From Rapana venosa (lineage: Eukaryota; Mollusca; Gastropoda; Neogastropoda; Muricidae), in the NCBI GenBank assembly GCA_028751875.1, contig CM054144.1:15711302-15775301 (forward strand): a stretch of DNA of 64,000 nucleotides. The letters run 5' to 3'. The position numbers were made by a program, and so were the translations under genes. The stretch's first letter is position 1. Every line of letters begins with the position of its first letter. Positions 27,464 through 35,465 of this stretch are shown piece by piece. Below the pieces are notes generated by a model. That model searched no databases. It saw only the letters and a list, made by a program, of their open reading frames with translations, and was not told where the DNA came from.

Positions 27464-30400
27464 CTCGCATGCAGGGATGTGTGAGTGTGTGTGAATTACA
27501 TAAAACAAATGTTAAATCTTACTTATATTTGGATGCTCTTTTGGTGTGAACAAAAACCCAAAATCTACAGACAGTTTAGCTCTGTAGATGTGTAAGGAAT
27601 ATAGCACAGAAAGAACTTTACAAGCATAGGGTTGGGTACAACTGCTGATGACAGAAATCTGGTACATCATGGCAAATGTTGAGAGAGCCTTTGTCGCTGT
27701 TCTCACTCATGACAAACCATATGATAAACATTCATTTTGTTTTGTCCTTTTTACCTCTCTTTTCTTGTTTAAAAAACAAAACTAAAACTAAACAAGGACA
27801 TTTTTAAAAAAGGAGTCTAACAAAAAGAAGATAAGAGAAAAAGGACTGACCTTATAGTTATTAGAGATTCTCTGCGCTTCAATTTCGTTCTCTGGAACCA
27901 CAACATACGTCCTTTCCCAGCTGCTCTCGTACTCCACACGCTGCTGACCTGCACTGCCAGCCAGATTTCGGGCCCGGGTATGCTCACCAGACACGCCTAG
28001 CGCGTGTTGGCTGCTGCCCATCAAATGAGTCTCTGTTTCATCTCCAGATGTCATGGGGTCGCCAGATATTGAGTGTCGATTGCTGGCCATGACGCGAGTT
28101 TCTGTTTCGTCCTCAATAATCACTTTGATGTCTTGTTCCCCAGAGTGTGCCCCGTCTCTTGGAGAGCACACTATCCCTCCATCAGGGGCACCACTGGGGT
28201 GAGGCTTGGAGTCCTTATGGGTGTGAGTTTCTGTCGGCATGGTTCTGGGTTGTCTGGGATATTCCCCCTCTGTGGAGAAATGAACAGTTTACTGACTGCA
28301 GGTGGTCAGTCTTGAGAGAGGCGTTGTGGTGGAGAAGGCAGCTGACAGGCTGGGTCTTTTCTCAGCATTCTACTGTCAGCTCCACTTCTGTGACAACACA
28401 AAGAAGATGACGTGAAAGTGTAGCCTCATGTAATTTACAAGAAAACATTTTTCAAACTTAAACTAAAATGTGATGGGTTTGATCGATACTAGAGTAGAAG
28501 AACAGAATATATGCAGACCATCTACAAAGTTAAACATTGTCTAGGCAAATAAACAAGCGTAAGAAAACTATTTTGCAAATTACATAAGTTATGTCACAAC
28601 TAATGATCATTTTAAGTGTAAGGAATTCCGCTTGTTGTTTTCAAAAGCATTTCAAGATATGGAAACAAAATTAATGGCTTTGTTTTAGGGATTTCAATAG
28701 TTTGCTTTTTTACCCTAATCACTCAATAATATATATATATATTTTTTTTATTGATCTGTATATTTTTCAGACTTTCTTCCTTTCTCTTTATCAATCCCTC
28801 AGGTTTTATTCCACAGATCTTTGCGAGATAAAATTCCTTTACTGATTGATGTTTATAACATAATCATGACTTCAGGTAATGTATTTTACAAACTTTAAAA
28901 ATCTGTAACTGTATAATACTAAAAGAAATCAATTTTTCTTCCTCATTAAGGCTCAATATTTGAAGACTAAATAAAATATTAGATTAAAATGTTGAAAGAC
29001 TGGGGAGCAAAACAAACCAACAACACATTTTTACCAAATTCTTACGACAAAACATTAATAACACTTTTTCATCTTCATCCTGTCTATATACTTAACCACA
29101 ACATGACTTCAATGATTCACAGTTCAGATCACAAGACTGCCTGCATTGCACTGAGAAACCCATGCTGCAGATGACCTAAGGGAGATAACATTTTTTAATC
29201 TCGGTCACTGATCAGAAATGCGATATAATGTATATGCATGACAGGCACATGACTACAGACTTTCCCTCTCCATCCAGCACTGGAAAGTGGTCTCAAATGC
29301 AGGCACAGTGGACAGTAAAATTAAAGGTCCCCACTGCTTTTAAAACCACAGGAGTTGTCAAACTCAACACTTGCCACTGAGTAGAACTGGTTTCTCTTTC
29401 CTATCAGTATCAAGCTCTAGTATCCCTTGGTTTCACTCTACTCTAAAGCTTCTTTTTTTTTCCTGTGTCTCACATTCATCCATCTGCCTTCTTCCCATAC
29501 CTGTAGTTGAAGCTCCTCTCACACTGAGTTCAACTATCCTAAGAGCAGCATAAAAGTACAACCATGCATGCAAAAATACACCTGCAGGGGTAAGCAGAGA
29601 CCTTTGTTGCACATTTTTGTACAGATTGGGGGGACATATATCATATGCAAGAGCTGAAACTTTGCTTTAGTTTAACAGAGAAAGAAGTTGTAGTGCTGGG
29701 TTTCAGTATCTGTTGTCTTATTCTTTAGTATATTCTACTTTTAGAACATACATGTCATACAATGGAATTAATGTCTAAACTTGTCAACAAATATACAAAA
29801 AAGCTCCTTTCTTTGTTTTGAATATAATATTACCATGCAACCTCTTCCATTACAACAACTTCAATAGAACTCGGCAATACATCAGTCCCTCTATTCACTG
29901 CTGTGAAGTATCTAGGTGTTGTTATCGACAATACACTCTCTATGCAAAAATTCATCACCCAGACCTGCCAGTCATGCTACTATCAATTACGGTGTATTAG
30001 TGCCATTCGAAAGTACCTGTCCACTAATGCAACATCCAAACTTGTCACTTCTCTCATTCTTTCATGTCTGGACTATTGCAATTCTCTTTGTCTGGTCTTC
30101 CAGCATCATCTACCAACTCCATTCAACTATACACAACTCTGCAGCTTGACTAGTTCTCAGAAAGAAAAAATCTGAGCACATTACCCCTCTCTTGCAATCT
30201 CTCCACAGGCTGCCTGTGCCACAGAGAGTACAAATGTCTCCCCAAAACTGCACCCTCCTACCTCTGTGAATGTCTTAACCTGTACACTCCCTCACGTTCC
30301 CTCTGCTCTGCTGCAGATACCTTGCGCCTACGAATACCTAGATTCAACCAATCCACTGTTGGCCGCCGCTCTTTCTCTTTTTCAGGTCCATCGACCTGGA

Positions 30401-30559
30401 ATGAGCTCCCTCTCTCTCTTCGCCATAAGCCTAGTTATGACACTTTTAAATCCAGCCTCAAGAAATTTATTTCAAACCTAAGATTTCCCCCCTCCTGTTT
30501 CATATCAGAACTATCCCACCTTCATTTACCCATGTCCTATCAACCTGCTAAAGTATATG

Positions 30560-30606
<47 letters not shown>

Positions 30607-31956
30607 TTTGAAAAACATTTGACTATTGCAATTTTATTTCATAGATTTGGTCTGCAGCGTACCATGTTTGTAATATCTGTTTGTTTAAACTATTGATTAT
30701 TTGTGATTGATTGCATGACTGTGTAAGATTAGGTTGAATACATGTGCTTTGATTTGTCTTTGCAAGATATAGCGCTATATAAGTTCCATTTATTATTATT
30801 ATTATTGAAAAAATAGGTATGAATGAAACATTGACATTCAAGAAAAATGAACGGAAACAGAAGAAAAAAAATCCTGAAAAGGTACACACACACACCTACA
30901 TGCACCCACATGCACGCGTGTGCACACACACACACACCTACTGTTAAAAAAGCATTCACAGACAGACAGACATTCAGACAAATATAATCTAGACAGACAG
31001 CTTGAAACTGAAAGTAAAAGCTACACAAATAAACTGATTCAAATCTATAAAGCATGTTGAAAAAATTTCAATCTACATTCACTGACTTCTAAAATGAAAT
31101 ATGGAGAAATACATGTATACAATATAAAGTATTACAGCACTCTGAATATTGGCCACTGAGAGCTGACTTTAAAAAAACCTACCCATCACTGATTTTTTAT
31201 TATATTAAGTAGTTTTAGGAAATTGTGAGAGTACAGCTCCCACTGACTCAATTCTGTGGATACAGTGACATCCACACTGCAGTAAATCAGAGCCCTCTAA
31301 CCTACTGATGCTATGGCGGCTGGTTTACAGTATACTCAGGGTCACAACATGCCCCCAACTGCCTAAATCTCTATGATTCTCTGCATAGGTCATACAGAGC
31401 AGTGCCTTTGCAAGACTGGCAGCCAGACAACAATCCTGCCTACTGTACCAGGTGGTCTGAAAGAAGACCTGACATAACCCTCCACCCCCTCCCAAGTGAC
31501 CAAGAATCTCTACAGGGATTCAAGGACCTGCAGAGTACTGCTGCATTCATTGCAGAGACTGAGCTGTCCATCTGACGAACACACAGAAATACAACACTAA
31601 CAGTAACACAATAAACTGAACCATGTAACTAACTATACCGCTGACTTACTGATTATGTGTGGTGGGAGCATGATAGTTCAGGAATGAAAGAAAAAGTATT
31701 TTGTATTTCGATTATAGATATGTCAAAAGTAGGACACAACAAAAAACAAACAATTGACATTCATGCTTATCTCTAATAGTATGACTTAAGCAGAAGAGAA
31801 AGATAAAACATTTTTGTTGGTAATGTCTGGAATGAAAATTGTTTGATTGATCAGTTTGTCCGAAGTGGAAAAGATATGATATAGTGTGTGTGTGGTGTAC
31901 TCATGTAAATGCTTGTGTCCATGAATAAATGTGTATACACACACACACACACACAC

Positions 31957-31998
<42 letters not shown>

Positions 31999-32144
31999 TG
32001 GACAAGTATGCATGCATTGGTAACATATTTGATGTATGTGCATAAGTGCATGAATAAATGCGTAAACATATATATGGACAAGTATGCATGCATTGGTAAC
32101 ACATTTGGCATGTCCTATGTGCCTCTGTATGTGATTGAGTGTGA

Positions 32145-32182
<38 letters not shown>

Positions 32183-33646
32183 TGTGAACTTTACTTCCTG
32201 ACTATCCATACACAGAGGTGTCTGATAAACAGAGAACTGAATCTGATCAGAAAATGGACCCACGTCACACAAACTAACAAAAGTACCTGAGTCTTTCTCA
32301 ATAAATATAACAGACAGATCTGTAAAACCATACTTTGATCATCTCTGTCATAGGATATAATGTTTCCACATGACCAATCCCTACAGTTAATTTTATGTGT
32401 GGACTTAAGTCATTTCCAAATCATCAAACATAATTTAAGTGATCAGCAAATGATCATCACACTTGATATTCATGAGATTCTTTCCCACCTAAGCGCTGTT
32501 CTCAGCCTCATTGTCATGAATGAAAAACTTTGGACTTTTTTCACACTCAATATGAAAAAAAGCGTATGACCCAAAGCACATTTAAAATGTATTCTGATCC
32601 ATCAATCCAGATCTAGTTCTAGTGACATTTCGAACAAAGCATGAACATTGTCAGTCAATGAGTCCGAATTAACTTCATCCATACTGTCTGTCATATGACA
32701 GGCATTTGTATCTCAAAACAGCTGGTCTTTCACAAGACCTACAGATAATATTTTGAAACATAACACCTGTATTGACAACTAGGTTGTAGATAGCAGGTCA
32801 GCAGGTCAACAAATTAACTAGGCAGAATTAAGACAATTTCAACTCCAATAATGTTCAATGCGCTCAATTGTAGTAATTTTGTGTGTTGAAGAAAATGTTT
32901 TTTAAATCCAAAGAAAAAACAAATCATTTGTGTTTCTTTTCTTTTTTAATTTCTGGTCATTTCCCCCCAGTTCCTGGTTAGAGCTCGAAGGTTCACTCAT
33001 GGTGAGATTTTGTGTATACATACAAACGCCTCTTTACCGACTATTAAGGCAGAGCTGCATTCTGACTTTGGGGATGATGTATAACATAACATGACACAGA
33101 GTGCATGTTTTTGGTTGTTTATTTTTAAAGTGTAACCTGTGAACAATGACACAGAGTGCATGTTTTTGGTTGTTTATTTTTAAAGTGCAACCTGTGAACA
33201 AACTGTTTGACATGACTTCTTCCTTACTTTCCTGAGAAGTTGACAAGGTACTGCAAAGAATTTGTTGGCAGTGTCTTCTGCAAACTGAACCCAGTGGTGT
33301 GTATTCATTTTCTGTCTCCTGGTTACAGACTGCATGCCAGGTATAGAATTTGATGTCTTCCATGCCATAACTGGCCTCCTCTTCTACAATAGATGGATGG
33401 GGTTTTAACATGTGTGCAAGATCTTAATGTTGTGTATAGTGTGCTTTCATGATATAGAAAACCTCAGATTAAACTTTTGAACTATAGGATTTGCAATGGT
33501 GCAAGAACCATGTTTACTCCAAGAAATTTTCCTAAAACATACATCTTAGTGGCATTAAAAAAACCACACACAACAAATTATGGTGGAGGTGTTAATCAAA
33601 ATTATCAGACCAGACCAGACCAGACAGACAGACAGGCAGACAGTGA

Positions 33647-33687
<41 letters not shown>

Positions 33688-34062
33688 CACACATACTCAC
33701 ACACCTAACCTGCTAGAAAAACAGATTTTCTTTGATCAGGCAATTGTTGACTCACTTGGAAACAATCATCAGTCTCCTGAGTATTTCACACACACACGCT
33801 AACTTTTCAAGTTGCAGGGAAGCGATCGGCATCGATAGGGCCTACAGCACACCAACAAGGCCTAGCAAACACTGCATTACTTTCCTGTGAACATCAGATG
33901 TAAGCCGTTGTCGCCACAGTCATGCAGAAAGCACTTGAAAACTGTATCTAATAAGTGCGTAAATGATCGATATGACAAACTACTTTGATCTCCTTATTAT
34001 TCCAATCAACAGATCTAGTATAAACATTTTCACACACATTCCAAAGTTAACTTACTTTTCAT
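1..34062 (-). CDS. Type II CAX / VNX1-like cation-proton exchanger (partial, C-terminus off left edge)
   Basis: Membrane antiporter of the Ca2+:cation / CAX family, which exchanges Ca2+ or monovalent cations for protons, usually on acidic organelles. Exons in transcript order: 34062-34056, 28269-27851, 24163-24055, 19498-19382, 18803-18742, 17620-17441, 13321-13208, 10528-10448, 9410-9308, 8764-8688, 8503-8439, 6578-6427, 5272-5241, 4579-4480, 3980-3826, 2555-2378, 1247-1114, 564-470. All phases agree and give about 726 residues without a stop. A hydrophilic N-terminus (1-180) precedes a helix with [13 protein letters not shown] and a YFIWPFGKF segment. The exchanger core follows: repeat 1 with [13 protein letters not shown] (about 455-467), repeat 2 with [13 protein letters not shown] (about 705-717). 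Glu467 and Glu711 match the family's essential acidic residues. The long N-terminus marks the type II (VNX1 / zebrafish Cax1) subgroup. The final helix or helices should lie left of position 1. Substrate cannot be told from sequence. Confidence 0.85.
470..564 (-). CDS. CAX exon 18: second exchanger signature (c-2), last visible exon
   Basis: After a pyrimidine-rich acceptor (TTTTTTTCCCCTCAG) it encodes [20 protein letters not shown], the second signature of the family. It ends with two bases of a Gly codon at donor GG|GTGAGT, so at least one more coding exon lies left of position 1. Residues Glu708 and Glu711 are in the conserved positions. Confidence 0.85.
1240..1620 (+). repeat. Interspersed repeat family E, copy 1
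   Basis: About 380 bases, CCCAGCTTTACACCCTGGGG at the 5' side to TTTTGGCCTGGGCCAAAAC at the 3' side. No protein or tRNA similarity. Other copies: 9735-10105 (plus), 3265-3790 (minus, with an insert), and 25590-25733 with 27175-27355 (minus, split by piggyBac copy B). It starts next to the acceptor of CAX exon 17. Confidence 0.75.
3265..3790 (-). repeat. Interspersed repeat family E, copy 3, with an insertion
   Basis: Reverse copy, interrupted at about 3545-3720 by unrelated sequence. Ends 36 bases short of CAX exon 15. Confidence 0.65.
3826..3980 (-). CDS. CAX exon 15: inter-helix loop with paired CxxC motifs
   Basis: Encodes [16 protein letters not shown], then a polar loop with C556-K-E-C559 and C584-K-T-C587, then enters exon 16. 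Two CxxC pairs 24 residues apart resemble a zinc ribbon or a redox pair in an extramembrane loop; this role is inferred from spacing only. The start of the exon (acceptor TGTTACAG plus GAATGTTTTCAC) is the unit of the small array at 3981-4110, so several alternative acceptors exist upstream. The copy nearest the exon body was chosen because it joins exon 14 in phase with the least inserted sequence. Confidence 0.75.
3981..4110. repeat. Splice-junction minisatellite at CAX exon 15, about 5-6 copies
   Basis: Units contain GTGAAAACATTCCTGTAAC, the reverse complement of acceptor TGTTACAG plus the first exon bases GAATGTTTTCAC. Unit length varies from about 18 to 30 bases. The array ends in a (GT)n run at 4110-4130. 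Several units keep the full acceptor and could be spliced. Confidence 0.8.
4835..5099 (-). mobile_element. SINE family A, tail-truncated
   Basis: Head and body match other copies; the tail is replaced by an AC-rich strip. The A box region reads ACCATAATGCTATCCTG on the plus strand. Confidence 0.75.
5241..5272 (-). CDS. CAX exon 13: 32-nt microexon
   Basis: Acceptor TTGTTCTCAG and donor CCT|GTAAGT enclose 32 bases encoding [11 protein letters not shown]. The two-base start completes a Gly codon from exon 12, and exon 14 ([11 protein letters not shown]) follows in frame. The resulting helix matches the family's expected small/hydrophobic segment after the first signature loop. Removing it would shift the frame, so it should be constitutive. 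Confidence 0.75.
6427..6578 (-). CDS. CAX exon 12: first exchanger signature (c-1)
   Basis: It carries [19 protein letters not shown], the first of the two inverted family signatures, which lines the ion pathway in CAX crystal structures. The glutamate of GSMVE is the predicted ion/proton residue. Acceptor GTGTGTCAG follows an (AC)n-rich strip; donor is G|GTTGGT. The end of the exon encodes a short lumenal or cytosolic loop ([13 protein letters not shown]). Confidence 0.85.
6654..6985 (+). mobile_element. tRNA-derived SINE, family A, full-length
   Basis: Head with A box TAGCCTAGTGGTTAG and B box GGTTCGATTCCC, a body of about 250 bases, and an AAAGAATAAATT tail. The A/B boxes show a tRNA origin, but no cloverleaf acceptor stem remains. 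Other copies are listed separately. Lies in the CAX intron between exons 11 and 12. Confidence 0.85.
7470..7540. repeat. (AC)n microsatellite
   Basis: About 35 dinucleotides in a CAX intron, followed by a 23-base C homopolymer at about 7750. Other long runs: 33651-33687, 35671-35735, 46318-46382 (AC) and 30563-30605, 32148-32182, 44081-44131, 48905-48955, 57128-57160 (GT). Confidence 0.9.
7805..8005 (+). mobile_element. SINE family A, head missing
   Basis: Only the 3' body (CATCTTGCGCACGTTAAAAA onward) and tail AAAGAATAAATAC remain. It follows a C-homopolymer and an AC-rich strip. Confidence 0.75.
8090..8330 (+). mobile_element. LINE C-terminal remnant (RNase/RT tail type)
   Basis: Broken plus-strand frame gives [35 protein letters not shown] and [10 protein letters not shown], the familiar tail of another non-LTR element clade. 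A frameshift lies near the middle. Confidence 0.65.
8880..9015 (-). mobile_element. SINE family B, head fragment
   Basis: Only the head and start of the body remain (GACCTGGGAGATCTTAAAAA to CTAACCACTCAGCTATGG). Other B fragments are at 2930-3055, 7100-7265, 17650-17750 and 20845-20950. Confidence 0.7.
9432..9600. repeat. Tandem repeat, about 19-22 bp (TTTGTTAGTGATTCCTCAA)
   Basis: About eight to nine imperfect copies next to CAX exon 9 on the intron side. Unlike the two junction arrays, the unit does not include the acceptor. Confidence 0.8.
9735..10105 (+). repeat. Interspersed repeat family E, copy 2
   Basis: Same order of landmarks as copy 1: CAGGTTAACACCCTGGGGGT, GGGAATCACTGTGTGA, AGAGCTTGTCATGGCTGA and TTGGCCTTGGCC. 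Contains a short local triplication of ACAACATTTTA. Confidence 0.75.
10585..10880 (-). mobile_element. Mosaic SINE, family C, head missing
   Basis: B-type 3' end followed by A-type body; the head is lost. Contains a C9 run. Confidence 0.7.
10893..11105 (-). mobile_element. SINE family A, head missing
   Basis: Body and tail only, from TATATCGAGGATATGGAATA to GGTTTATAATCTCATCC. It sits next to a family C copy at 10585-10880. Confidence 0.75.
11685..13157 (+). mobile_element. piggyBac-type element, deletion derivative, copy A
   Basis: About 1.47 kb bounded by TTAA (11681-11684 and 13158-13161) and inverted ends CCCTCTTGT / ACAAGAGGG. TTAA target duplication plus CCC..GGG ends are diagnostic of the piggyBac superfamily. 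Inside is a broken N-terminal transposase-like frame (12865 to about 12700, minus strand) and no DDD catalytic region. Lies in the CAX intron between exons 7 and 8. Confidence 0.8.
12700..12865 (-). pseudogene. Decayed N-terminus of piggyBac transposase in copy A
   Basis: Starting at ATG 12865-12863 the frame reads [12 protein letters not shown], a stop, then [15 protein letters not shown] and LLSESDIKG, then a stop before a Glu/Gly-rich run. Such acidic Asp/Ser/Glu-rich N-termini are typical of piggyBac transposases. Copy B holds the same stretch in a different broken state. The catalytic domain is absent. Confidence 0.4.
13208..13321 (-). CDS. CAX exon 7: transmembrane segment whose acceptor seeded a minisatellite
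   Basis: This 114-base exon in phase 0 encodes [14 protein letters not shown], a long hydrophobic helix, and ends ISIPISK at donor AAG|GTAACA. Its first 14 bases (AAGAGGCCTCAGAC) and the preceding TTGCAG acceptor recur about 40 times in the upstream intron (13322-15150). The exon itself is intact and joins in frame to exon 6 (ending SAYW) and exon 8 (starting VNSK). Confidence 0.85.
13322..15150. repeat. Splice-junction minisatellite, about 36-42 bp unit, about 40 copies
   Basis: Units read (plus strand) TGTCTGAGGCCTCTTCTGCAA followed by variable (AC)n and often ACTCAA. On the minus strand each is intron end TTGCAG plus AAGAGGCCTCAGAC, identical to the start of CAX exon 7. About 28 units lie at 13322-14345 and about 12 more at 14690-15150; a SINE (14349-14685) sits between. 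Variants are point changes (GCATCT, CATCT, GTGGCC). Long spurious open frames cross the array in both directions. Confidence 0.9.
14349..14685 (+). mobile_element. SINE family A inside the exon-7 minisatellite
   Basis: A box region GATAGCTGGTGGTTAGAG and degraded B box GGTTTGAATTC begin it; an (AAAT)n tail ends it. It has many small indels relative to other copies, and so do the adjoining array units (14690-14840), suggesting local sequence error. Confidence 0.8.
15230..15515 (-). mobile_element. tRNA-derived SINE, family D
   Basis: The minus strand carries A box GTGGTTTAGGCGGTCAAC and B box GGGTTCGATCCCCGC, then CTTTGGGAAAGACAC and a GC-richer body. The TCCCAAGGACACAACAC strip resembles central domains seen in several marine-animal SINEs; family naming is left open. 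Confidence 0.75.
15648..15865. repeat. 21-bp minisatellite (AATATGACAGGCACAATACCT)
   Basis: About ten nearly identical copies in the CAX intron between exons 6 and 7. Because 21 is a multiple of 3, all frames stay open and spurious frames appear on both strands. Confidence 0.9.
16640..16975 (+). repeat. Interspersed repeat family F, full copy
   Basis: About 330 bases: TCAGACAGCAATGATTGTTG to ATGCTATTTATACTGACAGC with a purine-rich middle (GGCAGAAAATAGACAAGAAG). No A/B boxes and no coding potential. Copies: 48395-48715 (plus), 5790-5965 and 23715-23885 (plus, 3' parts), 21880-22100 (minus), 54705-54790 (minus, end only). Confidence 0.72.
17030..17375 (+). mobile_element. tRNA-derived SINE, family B, full-length
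   Basis: Head with A box TATAGTGGAGTGGTTAAGA and B box GGGTTCAAATCTTGG, then a distinct body (CTCCCAGGTCGATTTCAAGT) and an end at AGCTGAGGAACAAAAAAC. The B body differs from A but its 3' segment is shared with family C. Confidence 0.82.
17855..18255 (+). mobile_element. Internally deleted LINE (non-autonomous)
   Basis: A 5'-like stretch (CATGTCGTAAAGGCGACTAA, GGGCTAACAACCCTGTCCCG) joins directly to a C-terminal stretch ending [17 protein letters not shown] and a (GAT)n tail. The ends without a middle suggest a deletion derivative that could move in trans. Confidence 0.5.
19137..19350. repeat. Compound (AC)n/(GCAC)n tract with duplicated spacer
   Basis: Two AC-rich blocks, each followed by CTTTCATATCCACAA and TTTTCTCTC, show that a unit of about 105 bases was duplicated as a block. 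It ends about 30 bases from CAX exon 4. Confidence 0.75.
20455..20695 (-). mobile_element. SINE family A, head missing
   Basis: Tail and body (GAGGATAATGGAATGAGAAC to GTCTCATCTGAGGGAC) without tRNA head, between two (GT)n-rich strips. Confidence 0.75.
21215..21440 (-). mobile_element. SINE family D, second copy with degraded head
   Basis: The body (from TCTTTCGAGCCAGAAGG) is almost identical to the 15230 copy over about 150 bases, but the head half (21370-21440) is full of indels. Such abrupt decay suggests local sequence errors or a composite insertion. Confidence 0.7.
21880..22100 (-). repeat. Interspersed repeat family F, reverse copy
   Basis: Reverse complement of the family, with an internal deletion of the GCGCCTGACAAG region. 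Partial plus-strand copies lie at 5790-5965 and 23715-23885. Confidence 0.65.
22955..23520 (-). mobile_element. LINE 3' end (CR1/L2-like), copy 1
   Basis: On the minus strand: a broken reverse-transcriptase C-terminal region (protein strings related to TVGRRSFS), then (GT)n-rich 3' UTR and the tail TATATAAATTCCATACATTATT. Reading frame is broken. Confidence 0.75.
25150..25565 (-). mobile_element. Mosaic SINE, family C
   Basis: From the left: a family B-type 3' end (GCTACAGCTCTAAGG, CATTTCGACTTTGGGGATGG), then family A-type body (CACACAATAGCCTACTCTTC), then a third kind of tRNA head (CGAATCGAACCCAGAACC). Shows exchange of modules between SINE families. Confidence 0.72.
25590..27355 (-). repeat. 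Interspersed repeat family E, copy 4, split by piggyBac copy B
   Basis: Left part 25590-25733 and right part 27175-27355 are contiguous in the other copies; the join carries one TTAA. Confidence 0.75.
25738..27170 (-). mobile_element. piggyBac-type element, deletion derivative, copy B (inverted)
   Basis: About 1.43 kb, reverse orientation to copy A and closely similar along its length, with TTAA at 25734-25737 and 27171-27174. It interrupts another repeat (family E): its two flanks join at TTAA to match the uninterrupted copies at 1240-1620 and 9735-10105. Near one end is a perfect 22-base palindrome (25819-25840). Lies in the CAX intron between exons 2 and 3. Confidence 0.82.
27851..28269 (-). 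CDS. CAX exon 2: hydrophilic N-terminal region
   Basis: The acceptor is a CCACAG at 28270-28275 and the donor is AAG|GTCAGT at 27849-27850. It encodes a polar, Thr/Ser/Glu/His-rich tail with no membrane helix, consistent with a cytosolic regulatory extension of type II CAX proteins. The last part ([17 protein letters not shown]) is less low-complexity and leads into the conserved [10 protein letters not shown] segment of exon 3. A nearly repeated motif (DETETRVM / DETETHLM) sits in the middle. The internal ATG at 28238-28240 is the fallback start. Confidence 0.7.
29845..30810 (+). mobile_element. LINE 3' end (CR1/L2-like), copy 2, 5'-truncated
   Basis: Broken frame with [39 protein letters not shown] and a [20 protein letters not shown]-terminus, then (GT)n and the tail AGCGCTATATAAGTTCCATT plus (ATT)n. 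This is the C-terminal region of non-LTR reverse transcriptases. Frameshifts and stops are present. Confidence 0.85.
32970..33420 (-). mobile_element. Degenerate mosaic SINE with internal duplication
   Basis: B-type 3' end at 32975-33080, then a tandem duplication of about 57 bases (33092-33148 and 33149-33205), then unique sequence and a short A-type piece near 33360-33420. Confidence 0.5.
34056..34062 (-). CDS. Candidate 7-nt coding part of CAX exon 1 (start codon)
   Basis: On the minus strand an ATG is followed by AAAA and then a perfect donor, GTAAGT, giving seven coding bases. The 29 bases of exon 2 upstream of its own ATG (28240) then continue in frame, adding 12 residues before that methionine. 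An in-frame TGA lies about 18 bases upstream of this ATG, so it is the first possible start. Without this exon, exon 2 is open in frame at its 5' end with no upstream stop. The link rests on splice signals and phase only; starting at 28240 with a noncoding first exon is the alternative. Confidence 0.45.
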
Positions 34063-35465
34063 GACACAGGCAATGTCTCAAGTCCTGACAACACGTGCAA
34101 GCAAATGGTATGGCCGGAAAGTGTATGGCTTAAAGCTTCAGGAACCGATCAGACCAGACATTCATGTCTGCTTCAAATAAAAGCCAGATCGCAAGCCTCC
34201 CAACACAATTGCATTGTGTTTTGTGTAGGCCTATTCTTGCCGCTGTCATGTGATGACAAACCCACGTGATCCCTGAAGCGCTCAACCGAATAACAAACCC
34301 GTTTGTTTGACCCAGACACAGAGGTCATTGGCCATCACGTGCATGCACGGAAGTGGGTGCATGTGTACCTATAATCAAACACACAAAAATACCAACAAAA
34401 AATACCATGTAATTTAGATAATGTTCAGTCACTGGCCATGATTAGCAATATACTGTGCGCATGAGCACGCTCCCACTTAAACACATGCAATCAGGTTTGC
34501 TTTTTAATTTGTTATTCTTACCCTAGTTATTTTTGTTTTCTTCATTCCTTGTCTGTCTGAATTGAGAACATGTTGTGATATCTTGCTTTTGTCTTATGTT
34601 ATATTGTGAGGTCTGGATTTTTTTCTTCTCGTTTTCATTTTTAGTTCTTAAGAGAAATTAACTTTGTCTTTTGTTTGCTTTTAAAAGTCAATTTTCTGGA
34701 TTATAATGTGGGTTTCATGAAAAGAAAGTTGTGTAAACTCAATCTCTTACCCTCAATAAAGAATATTTTGATTTGGCTGGAGTTGATTTTACTTGACTAT
34801 CAGAATGATCGTGTTTTTCATTATAAACTCCCCAAACCTGAAACAATGTACTTTCTGAACGAGTTGTATAATAAATTACCTCCCTTTATTAGTTTTTCTG
34901 TGTAAAGGAGAAGAGAAAACCTAACCTTGACCTTAGAGAGCAACCCTGAACAATAACATTCATCTTCGAAATGAAACTAAACAGACGTTCGTGAAAATAT
35001 CTGTTTACGCAATGTTTTCAGCTTGACAATGCCAGTAAATTAAAACAATTTAAGCATGTATTGTAACTTTGGTGCTTGGATCATGAGTTCCTCGTTGTGT
35101 TTCTTTGTGTCGGGATTCGGAAGCTGGTCCATCGTCTCTTCAAGAGTCATTGTCTGCAACTACTTCCAGTAGGCCCTAACCAACGCTTTCGCAGAAACAA
35201 AAGCAGCCTAGACAGCGGAAGTCCCGACGCTAAAACATGCACGGAAAGAGCAGATGGTGGAATCGTGCGACAGACAATGAACATCAAGAAGTCATGTGAA
35301 AAATGCAAATAGCAGTTCGAGATTGAAAAGAAAAGTAGTAGTAAGCTACGTGAAAGTATGTTTTCAAGCCAAAATAGCGATCATGAAACAGGATAACTGA
35401 GATGCGAGAAAAGCATGTTCGAGCGGATATTCATTTTTCAGTAATCACTGAAAAAATCCATCACG
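34063..35465. promoter_or_regulatory. Divergent CAX / AASDH promoter gap
   Basis: About 1.4 kb between the candidate CAX start (minus) and the AASDH start (plus), with no repeat family found elsewhere in the window. It must hold both start regions if CAX exon 1 is right. I see no convincing TATA or CCAAT box. Open frames at 34675-34905 and 35076-35312 lack similarity I recognise. Confidence 0.4.

Larger units (their letters stand above)
28270..34055 (-). other. CAX intron 1 (about 5.8 kb)
   Basis: Holds a LINE (29845-30810), AT and GT/AC microsatellites near 31940-32180, and a degenerate SINE (32970-33420). Two similar strips of about 60 bases (31990-32040 and 32070-32120, ATGGACAAGTATGCATGCAT) are a local duplication. 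The rest (28400-29800, 31000-31900, 32200-32950) shows nothing I can name. Confidence 0.5.

Noticed and set aside
31310..31565. GC-richer island in CAX intron 1 that looked like an exon
   Set aside because: No frame stays open with family similarity and no splice-site pair fits the CAX phases; perhaps an old element fragment.
35076..35312. 78-residue open frame upstream of AASDH
   Set aside because: No recognised similarity and it lies in the probable 5' UTR or promoter; no splice or start evidence.
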